Source of the DNA: Acidovorax sp. NCPPB 4044 | Lineage (GTDB): Bacteria; Pseudomonadota; Gammaproteobacteria; Burkholderiales; Burkholderiaceae_C | Length of the DNA stretch: 64,000 nt | Direction of reading: 5' to 3' | NCBI RefSeq assembly: GCF_028069655.1 | Contig: NZ_JAMCOS010000001.1 | Location: 154,001 to 218,000 of the forward strand | Part shown: positions 57,900 to 64,000 of the stretch, one piece after another | Position numbering within the stretch: the first letter of the stretch is position 1 | Layout: every line of letters begins with the position of its first letter | The notes under the pieces: generated by a model | What the model was told of the DNA's origin: nothing | The model's input: only the letters and a program-made list of their open reading frames with translations | The model's database searches: none | Translations under genes and position numbers: made by a program

Positions 57900-60854
57900 T
57901 CACTGGCAGGCTTCGCAGGTCGGGTCGTCGATGGCGCAGAACTTCACATCGGTGGCGGGCAGCGCGGCGGCCTGTGCCTGGGCTGCCGCGGCGGCTGCGT
58001 CGAGTGCGCTGGTGCGCGGCGCATCGGCCGCCCCTGCCGACGACATTCCGCCTTCGCTGCCTGACGACACGGCGTTGAGCTGGCGCGTGTTGACGGTGCT
58101 CATCTCGACGTGCGTGGCGCTTTGCGTGCGCAGGTAGTACGTGGTCTTGAGGCCGCGCACCCAGGCGAGCTTGTAGGTCTCGTCGAGCTTCTTGCCGGAG
58201 GCGCCGGCCATGTAGATGTTCAGGCTCTGTGCCTGGTCGATCCACTTCTGGCGGCGCGAGGCGGCTTCCACGAGCCACGTGGGCGCGACTTCAAAGGCGG
58301 TGGAGTAGAGCGCCTTGACGTCCTGGGGCACGCGGTCGATGGGGTGCAGCGAGCCCTTGAAGTGCTTGAGGTCCATGACCATCACGTCGTCCCACAGGCC
58401 CAGGCGCTTGAGGTCGCGCACGAGGTAGCCGTTGATGACGGTGAATTCGCCCGACAGGTTCGACTTGACCGACAGGTTGCCGAAGGACGGCTCGATGGAC
58501 GCATCCACGCCGACGATGTTGGAGATCGTGGCCGTCGGCGCGATGGCCACGCAGTTGGAGTTGCGCATGCCGTCCTGCGCGATCTTCGTGCGCAGCGTGT
58601 CCCAGTCGAGCGTGGCGGCGCGGTTCACTTCCACGTAGCCGCCGCGGGCCTTCTCGAGCAGGTCGAGCGTGTCGATGGGCAGGATGCCGCGGTCCCACAG
58701 CGAGCCGGGGTAGCTGGAATACTTGCCGCGTTCCTTGGCGAGTTCGGTGGAGGCCCAGTAGGCGTAGTAGCAGATCGCCTCCATGGACCGATCGGCGAAC
58801 TCCACGGCGGCCTGCGATGCGTAGGGAATGCGCAGCTCGTACAGGCTGTCCTGGAAGGCCATGAGGCCCAGGCCCACGGGGCGGTGCCGCATGTTGGAGT
58901 TGCGCGCCTTTTCCACGGCGTAGTAGTTGATGTCGATCACGTTGTCGAGCATGCGCATGGCCGTGGAGATGGTCCGGCGCAGCTTCTCGTGGTCGAGCTC
59001 GCGGCCGTTCGGGCCGTCCTTCAGGTGGCGCACGAGGTTCACCGAACCGAGGTTGCAGACCGCGGTCTCGGCATCGCTGGTGTTGAGCGTGATCTCGGTG
59101 CAGAGGTTGGACGAATGCACCACGCCCGCGTGCTGCTGGGGCGAACGCACGTTGCAGGCGTCCTTGAACGTGATCCACGGATGGCCGGTTTCGAACAGCA
59201 TCGTGAGGATCTTGCGCCACAGGTCGGTCGCCTGCAGCGTGCGCGAAGGCTTGATCTCGCCGCGGGCGGCCTTTTCCTCGTAGGCCACGTAGGCCTTCTC
59301 GAAGTCGCTGCCGAAGAGGTCGTGCAGGTCCGGCACGCTGGAGGGCGAGAACAGGGTCCACGTGCCCTTTTCCATGACACGGCGCATGAACAGGTCGGGG
59401 ATCCAGTTGGCGGTGTTCATGTCGTGCGTGCGGCGGCGGTCGTCGCCGGTGTTCTTGCGCAGTTCCAGGAACTCCTCGATGTCGAGGTGCCAGGTTTCCA
59501 GGTAGGTGCAGACGGCGCCCTTGCGCTTGCCGCCCTGGTTCACGGCCACGGCCGTGTCGTTCACGACCTTGAGGAAGGGCACCACGCCCTGCGATTCGCC
59601 GTTCGTGCCCTTGATGTGCGAGCCCAGGGCGCGCACGCGCGTCCAGTCGTTGCCCAGGCCGCCCGCGAACTTGGACAGCAGGGCGTTTTCCTTGATCGAC
59701 TCGTAGATGCCGTCCAGGTCGTCGGGCACGGTGGTCAGGTAGCAGGACGAGAGCTGGGAGCGCAGCGTGCCGCTGTTGAAGAGCGTGGGCGTGGACGACA
59801 TGAAGTCGAACGACGACAGCACTTCATAGAACTCGATGGCGCGGGCTTCGCGGTCGGACTCGTTCAGGGCGAGGCCCATGGCCACGCGCATGAAGAAGGC
59901 CTGCGGCAGTTCGATGCGCGTCTTGCGCACGTGCAGGAAGTAGCGGTCGTAGAGGGTCTGCAGGCCCAGGTAGTCGAACTGCTGGTCGCGCTCGGCCCGG
60001 AGCGCCTTGCCGATCCGGGCCAGGTCGTACTGCAGCAGGCGCGGGTCGAGCAGGTCGTTGTCCACGCCCTTCTGGATGAACTGCGGGAAATAGGCGGCGT
60101 AGGCCGGGCCCATCTCGGCAGGCACGACGTCCTGGCCCAGCACCTCGCGAACGATCGTGTGCAGCAGCAGGCGCGCGGTGGCGTAGGTGTAGTCGGGGTC
60201 TTTCTCGATGAGCGTGCGCGCGGCCAGGATCGATGCCTTGTACACCTCGTCCATCGGCACGCCGTCGTACAGGTTGCGCATCGTCTCGGCCACGATGGGC
60301 GCGGCGTGGACATCGGCACCCAGGTTGGCGCAGGCGGAATCGATCAGGCCGCGCAGGCGCGCCTCGTCCAGCGGCACGCGCTGCCCGTTGTCGATGACGT
60401 GCAGGACCGGCACGGCGGGCACGGCCTGGCGCTCGTGCTGCTGGTGCGCGCGCTCCTGGGTGCGGCGTTCGCGGTAGAGCACATAGGCTCGGGCCACTTC
60501 ATGGTGGCCGCCGCGCATGAGGCCCAGCTCCACATGGTCCTGGACATCTTCGATGTGGAAGGTGCCGCCGCCCGGGCGCGAGCGCATGAGCGCGCGCACG
60601 ACGTTCTGCGTCAGCGTGTCGACCGTCTCGCGCACGCTGGCCGATGCCGCGCCCTGCGTGCCGTGCACTGCCAGGAAGGCCTTCATCATCGCGACGGCGA
60701 TCTTCTGCGGCTCGAACGGAACCACCGCGCCGTTGCGGCGGATGATCTGGTAATGCGAGAGCGCGTTGCCACCGGCGGCCGGCGAACTGGCGTGTGCCTG
60801 GGGCGTTGGATCGGGGGTGGTCGTGGCGGAGGAAGGGCTCAGCGCAGGCTGCAT
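57900..60854 (-). CDS. nrdA: Class Ia ribonucleotide reductase, alpha subunit NrdA, two ATP-cones
   Basis: 984 residues, about 220 more than E. coli NrdA. Two ATP-cone domains are visible: 36-128 ([20 protein letters not shown]) and 149-236 ([21 protein letters not shown]). Reductase motifs follow: [28 protein letters not shown] (redox and thiyl cysteines) and the C-terminal CEAC pair. The enzyme makes dNDPs from NDPs. Duplicate cones are known in Pseudomonas NrdA; usually only the first is active in dATP inhibition. Confidence 0.95.
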   Translation of the reverse strand: MQPALSPSSATTTPDPTPQAHASSPAAGGNALSHYQIIRRNGAVVPFEPQKIAVAMMKAFLAVHGTQGAASASVRETVDTLTQNVVRALMRSRPGGGTFHIEDVQDHVELGLMRGGHHEVARAYVLYRERRTQERAHQQHERQAVPAVPVLHVIDNGQRVPLDEARLRGLIDSACANLGADVHAAPIVAETMRNLYDGVPMDEVYKASILAARTLIEKDPDYTYATARLLLHTIVREVLGQDVVPAEMGPAYAAYFPQFIQKGVDNDLLDPRLLQYDLARIGKALRAERDQQFDYLGLQTLYDRYFLHVRKTRIELPQAFFMRVAMGLALNESDREARAIEFYEVLSSFDFMSSTPTLFNSGTLRSQLSSCYLTTVPDDLDGIYESIKENALLSKFAGGLGNDWTRVRALGSHIKGTNGESQGVVPFLKVVNDTAVAVNQGGKRKGAVCTYLETWHLDIEEFLELRKNTGDDRRRTHDMNTANWIPDLFMRRVMEKGTWTLFSPSSVPDLHDLFGSDFEKAYVAYEEKAARGEIKPSRTLQATDLWRKILTMLFETGHPWITFKDACNVRSPQQHAGVVHSSNLCTEITLNTSDAETAVCNLGSVNLVRHLKDGPNGRELDHEKLRRTISTAMRMLDNVIDINYYAVEKARNSNMRHRPVGLGLMAFQDSLYELRIPYASQAAVEFADRSMEAICYYAYWASTELAKERGKYSSYPGSLWDRGILPIDTLDLLEKARGGYVEVNRAATLDWDTLRTKIAQDGMRNSNCVAIAPTATISNIVGVDASIEPSFGNLSVKSNLSGEFTVINGYLVRDLKRLGLWDDVMVMDLKHFKGSLHPIDRVPQDVKALYSTAFEVAPTWLVEAASRRQKWIDQAQSLNIYMAGASGKKLDETYKLAWVRGLKTTYYLRTQSATHVEMSTVNTRQLNAVSSGSEGGMSSAGAADAPRTSALDAAAAAAQAQAAALPATDVKFCAIDDPTCEACQ

Positions 60855-61222
60855 GGAAGAACCTCGGAAAGATTGGGGGAGGACGGAAACGGGGCCGTGA
60901 TGTAGGAGAACATCACCAACTGATTGCGCAATGCGGAACGCTATAGGTAGTGTTCCAGGGACTGCGCGGGCACTACATGTAGTGTATCTCTTGCCAAACG
61001 GCGGTGGTGGTAACGGACGGTTCCGGAGGGTGGCACAGGCGCTGCCATCGGCCGCGCAAGCCGCACCGGACCGACGTTCGGGCACCTGGCGCGAAGCCTG
61101 GCGCGCGTTGCCGGACCGGAATGCCGCAAAGAGCCAGCAGCGACGCTGGCAACGCAAGGGGAGCGAGTGTCGCGATTTGCCCGCACCCGCGCCAGCGCTA
61201 CGGGAAAACCCTTGCTCTTCGG
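60855..61222. other. 368-nt gap between ampD and nrdA
   Basis: Holds the NrdR boxes and presumably the nrdAB promoter on the minus strand. The part beyond 60990 towards ampD shows no ORF with convincing features and no strong hairpin terminator. Confidence 0.6.
60938..60985 (-). promoter_or_regulatory. Pair of NrdR boxes upstream of nrdA
   Basis: Two 16-bp sites, ACGCTATAGGTAGTGT at 60938-60953 and GCACTACATGTAGTGT at 60970-60985, resemble the NrdR consensus (ACAC-WATAT-WGTGT type). Their starts are 32 bp apart, three helical turns, the classical tandem spacing. NrdR-ATP/dATP would repress nrdA-nrdB. The nrdR gene is outside this window. Confidence 0.8.
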
Positions 61223-61831
61223 TCAGGAGGACTTGACTTGTGGCGGGAAGGCGATGTCCGTGCGGCCGAGCTGCCGCACGAGGCACGGCCAGTCGAACCC
61301 CGGACCGGGATCGCGCTTGCGGTCCGGGGCCACATGCTCGTGCCCGGCGATGTGGGCCACGGGGTAATGGTGCGCGATGTCCCGGCACAGGGTCGCCAGG
61401 GCGCGGTATTGGGCGGGCTCGAAGGTGTCGCCTTCCAGGCCCTCCAGTTCGATGCCGATCGAGTCGTTGTTGCAGTTCTCGCGGCCGCGGTAGGCGGACG
61501 GCCCCGCATGCCACGCCCGGTCATTGCAGCCGACGAATTGCCAGAGCCGCCCATCGCGCTCGATGAAGAAATGCGCGGACACCTGCAGGCCGCGGATGCC
61601 GGCGTAGTACGGATGCGCGTTCCAGTCCAGCGCATTCATGAAGAGCCGCTGGACTTCGCCGGTGCCGTATTCGCCCGGCGGCAGGCTGATGGAATGCACC
61701 ACGATGAGGTCGATGGCCGTGCCCCCGGGCCGCGGCCCGAAGTTGGGCGACGGCTGGTGCGTTGCCGGCGCATACCATCCGCCGCGCCAGAGTGCCGCGG
61801 GCGGCGCGCCGGGGGCCTCAGCAGGCGGCAT
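61223..61831 (-). CDS. ampD: 1,6-anhydro-MurNAc-L-alanine amidase AmpD
   Basis: 202 residues from ATG at 61831, which overlaps the response-regulator gene end by 14 nt; an ATG 15 nt further upstream is possible. The amidase zinc ligands are in [14 protein letters not shown] (His), [20 protein letters not shown] (His and Asp). It releases the stem peptide from 1,6-anhydromuropeptides in the cytoplasm; Mpl (also here) re-uses it. The N-terminal [10 protein letters not shown] extension is short. Confidence 0.92.
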   Translation of the reverse strand: MPPAEAPGAPPAALWRGGWYAPATHQPSPNFGPRPGGTAIDLIVVHSISLPPGEYGTGEVQRLFMNALDWNAHPYYAGIRGLQVSAHFFIERDGRLWQFVGCNDRAWHAGPSAYRGRENCNNDSIGIELEGLEGDTFEPAQYRALATLCRDIAHHYPVAHIAGHEHVAPDRKRDPGPGFDWPCLVRQLGRTDIAFPPQVKSS

Positions 61832-63323
61832 GGTCGTCGGAGGCATCGTCGTCCTGGGGCGCCGCGATGGCCAGGCGGTCGATGCGGTAGCGGATCTGGC
61901 GCAGGCTGATGCCCAGGCGCGCCGCGGTGGCGGTGCGGTTGAATCCGTGCTCGCGCAGCGCGCGCACCAGGATCTCGCGCTCCTGCTGGTCCAGCCAGCC
62001 CTGCAGGTCGCTGGGCAGCGGGACGGTGGCCGCCGGCATCGCCCCGTTGCCGCCTTCGGGCGGCTCGGTGGTTCCGCTGCCGGCCGCGCCGCGCGCGGCC
62101 GCCATGCCCGCGGGCAGGGGCGCTGCGGTGGGCGCGGCCGGGTGTTCCACGTGCAGTTCTTCCCCGTCGCCCAGGGCCACCGCGCGGTGCAGCAGGTTTT
62201 CCAGCTCGCGCACGTTGCCCGTGAGCGGGTGGCGCGCAATGCTGGCCAGCACGCGGTCGGTCAGGCGCGGGACGGGCAGGCCCGCGTCCGCGGCGATGCG
62301 TTCGAGCAGGGCGGCGCAGAGGGCGGGAATGTCTTCGCGCCGTTCGCGCAGCGGAGGGATGGTCACCTCGATCACGTTCAGGCGGTAGTAGAGATCCTGG
62401 CGGAAGCGCCCGGCCTGCACGTCGGCGGCCAGGTCGCGGTGCGTGGCGCTCACGATGCGCACGTCCACCGTGTCTTCCTGCGTGGAGCCCAGGGGGCGCA
62501 CGCTGCGCTCCTGGATGGCGCGCAGCAGCTTGGCCTGCATGGGCAGGGGGAGGTCGCCGATCTCGTCGAGGAAGAGCGTGCCGCCGCGCGCGGCCTGGAA
62601 GTAGCCGTCGCGGTCCTGGCTCGCGCCGGTGTAGGAGCCCTTGCGCGCGCCGAAGAATTCCGCCTCCAGCAGGTTCTCGGGGATGGCGCCGCAGTTCACG
62701 GCCACCAGCGGGCCTTCGGCGCGCTGGCTGCAGGCATGCAGCGCGCGCGCCACGAGTTCCTTGCCGGTGCCCGATTCGCCCCGGATGAGCACGGGCGCCA
62801 TGCTGCGGGCCACCTTGGCGATGCGCTGCTTGACGTTGCGCATGGCCTCCGATTCGCCCACGAGGCGGTCCAGGCCCGGCGGCGGGTCGCCGGCCGCCGC
62901 TGTCTGCGCAGGACCGCTGGCGCGCGGCGACCGCGGCGCGGGCACGCCGCCGGTGCCCTGCACGGCCGAGGCCACCACGGAGCGGAACTGCTTCAGGTCG
63001 ACGGGTTTGGTGAGGTAGTCGAAGGCACCGGACCGCAGCGCCTCGACCGCGTTGTCGGCGGAGCCGTAGGCGGTCATGACCACGCAGCGTTCGCGCCGCT
63101 TCTGGTTGCGGATGTCCTGCAGCAGTTCCATGCCGAACCCGTCCGGCAGGCGCATGTCGGTGATGACCGCGTCGAAGCGCTGGGCCTGCAACTGCTGGCG
63201 GGCCTCGGCCACGGTGGCAGCCGTTTCCACGCGGTAGCCCTCGCGCAGCAGCGTGAGTTCGTAGAGGGTGCGCAGGTCGGGTTCGTCGTCGACGACCAGG
63301 ATGGTGGCGGCGGGTGCGTTCAT
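61818..63323 (-). CDS. NtrC-family response regulator, PilR-like
   Basis: 501 residues from ATG at 63323. The receiver domain has phosphorylation Asp56 ([10 protein letters not shown]). The AAA+ domain has Walker A GESGTGKE and the sigma-54 contact loop KGSYTGA, a variant of GAFTGA. A C-terminal Fis-type helix-turn-helix ([21 protein letters not shown]) follows. The pair with the upstream kinase resembles PilS/PilR, which controls type IV pilin genes. pilA is not in view, so the target is an inference. Confidence 0.88.
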   Translation of the reverse strand: MNAPAATILVVDDEPDLRTLYELTLLREGYRVETAATVAEARQQLQAQRFDAVITDMRLPDGFGMELLQDIRNQKRRERCVVMTAYGSADNAVEALRSGAFDYLTKPVDLKQFRSVVASAVQGTGGVPAPRSPRASGPAQTAAAGDPPPGLDRLVGESEAMRNVKQRIAKVARSMAPVLIRGESGTGKELVARALHACSQRAEGPLVAVNCGAIPENLLEAEFFGARKGSYTGASQDRDGYFQAARGGTLFLDEIGDLPLPMQAKLLRAIQERSVRPLGSTQEDTVDVRIVSATHRDLAADVQAGRFRQDLYYRLNVIEVTIPPLRERREDIPALCAALLERIAADAGLPVPRLTDRVLASIARHPLTGNVRELENLLHRAVALGDGEELHVEHPAAPTAAPLPAGMAAARGAAGSGTTEPPEGGNGAMPAATVPLPSDLQGWLDQQEREILVRALREHGFNRTATAARLGISLRQIRYRIDRLAIAAPQDDDASDDHAAC

Positions 63324-63339
63324 GGGCGGGCGGGCGCGG

Positions 63340-64000
63340 TCAGACGACGATTGTGTCAAACAGTGTGGCCGGTCCGGCGGGCCGGCTGGCACGGCGGAAG
63401 GCCACGGTGAAGCCGTTGCCTCCCACGGCGCCGCGCGGCAGCACGCGTGTGAGGCGCTGGTAGTCGATGGAGGCACCGTGGCGCTGGCAGAGTTCGCGGC
63501 AGATGTACAGGCCCAGGCCGCTGGAGCGGCTCTCCGACGAGAAGAAGGGCTCGAAGAGGTGGCGCTCGACGCTCTTGTCCAGCGGCGCGCCGTCGCTCCA
63601 GACCTGCAGATGGGCCTGCCCGCTGGCGTTGGTGTAGGTGGAGACGCAGAGCGAATCGGCCTCCGTGCCCATGTAGCGCAGGGCGTTGTCGAGCAGGTTC
63701 ACCAGCACCCGCCGCAGGTGCTCGGGGTCGAATTCGACGGGCGAGCCCTCGGCATGCAGCGAGAGCTGGGCCCGGCGGCGCCCCGGCGCCTGCGATTGCC
63801 AGTCCTTGCAGACCTGCGCCACCGTGTCGTCCAGCGGCAGGACGCCCGCGGGCGCGTGGCTGATCTGGTGCTGCACGCGCGCGATGTCGAGCACATCCTC
63901 CGCGATGCGCGCGAGCCGGTCCGCGTTCTGCTGGACCATCTGGGCGAGCCGTCTCTGGGCAGGATCGACGAGGTCTTCTTCCAGCAGCGCATTGGCCTGC
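63340..64000 (-). CDS. PilS-like sensor histidine kinase, C-terminal part
   Basis: The frame is open to the window edge, so the N-terminal sensor and most of the dimerisation domain lie outside; the visible end begins in the DHp helix ([22 protein letters not shown]). The ATP-binding domain follows, with N-box [18 protein letters not shown] box [23 protein letters not shown]. It phosphorylates the downstream regulator; 16 nt separate the genes. A PilS identity is from context. Confidence 0.85.
   Translation of the reverse strand, partial: QANALLEEDLVDPAQRRLAQMVQQNADRLARIAEDVLDIARVQHQISHAPAGVLPLDDTVAQVCKDWQSQAPGRRRAQLSLHAEGSPVEFDPEHLRRVLVNLLDNALRYMGTEADSLCVSTYTNASGQAHLQVWSDGAPLDKSVERHLFEPFFSSESRSSGLGLYICRELCQRHGASIDYQRLTRVLPRGAVGGNGFTVAFRRASRPAGPATLFDTIVV

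Overview
The window is a GC-rich betaproteobacterial chromosome segment, most likely from Comamonadaceae (Acidovorax/Paracidovorax-like). That reading rests on gene order (complete dcw cluster followed by lpxC; rnb-tonB-aroE-mtgA; plsC-cdsA-ruvC; accB-accC-prmA), on protein styles and on short Comamonadaceae-type intergenic repeats. The genus is inferred from pattern recognition, not from a search. I saw no rRNA, tRNA, insertion sequence, prophage or CRISPR array.

Layout. 1-17223: division and cell wall (dcw) cluster, all on the + strand: rsmH (partial), ftsL, ftsI, murE, murF, mraY, murD, ftsW, murG, murC, ddl, ftsQ, ftsA, ftsZ. Most junctions are ATGA stop/start overlaps, so translation is probably coupled along the cluster. 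17560-20749: lpxC, a small membrane protein, and a TPP riboswitch with thiC. 20775-25032: two opposed chemotaxis receptors and a His-rich RcnB-like protein. 25087-27583 (minus): plsC-cdsA-ruvC. 27828-31082: a catabolic set (Bug-type solute receptor, cupin, HpcH/HpaI aldolase, IclR regulator). 31126-35820 (minus): rnb-tonB-aroE-mtgA. 35976-42449: PglL-like O-ligase, YqiA-like esterase, rodA, amidase, tldD. 42580-46782: membrane and hypothetical proteins, and aroG behind an apparent aromatic-amino-acid attenuator. 46943-55520: mpl, a hypothetical protein, a TlpA-like thioredoxin, accB-accC-prmA, a zinc-ribbon membrane protein, a PfkB kinase. 55742-64000 (minus): a Lys/Ala-repeat histone-like protein, nrdB, nrdA with two NrdR boxes, ampD, and a PilR/PilS-like two-component pair (pilS cut by the window end).

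Functional theme. Much of the window serves envelope growth: lipid II synthesis (murC-G, mraY, ddl), its polymerisation (ftsW/ftsI, rodA, mtgA), the divisome (ftsL/Q/A/Z), muropeptide recycling (mpl, ampD), lipid A (lpxC) and phospholipids (plsC, cdsA, accBC).

Most unusual features. (1) Upstream of murG and of accC the DNA carrying the gene's translation start has been tandemly duplicated. In both cases the copies read as chains of short ORFs whose stops overlap the next start codon. (2) A 44-bp dispersed element occurs four times: at the ends of murC and mpl, upstream of ruvC, and in frame inside aroE. (3) A 19-codon leader peptide with a Phe/Tyr/Trp run precedes a terminator upstream of aroG. 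(4) MurD has an N-terminal extension and PlsC an internal insertion, both of low complexity.
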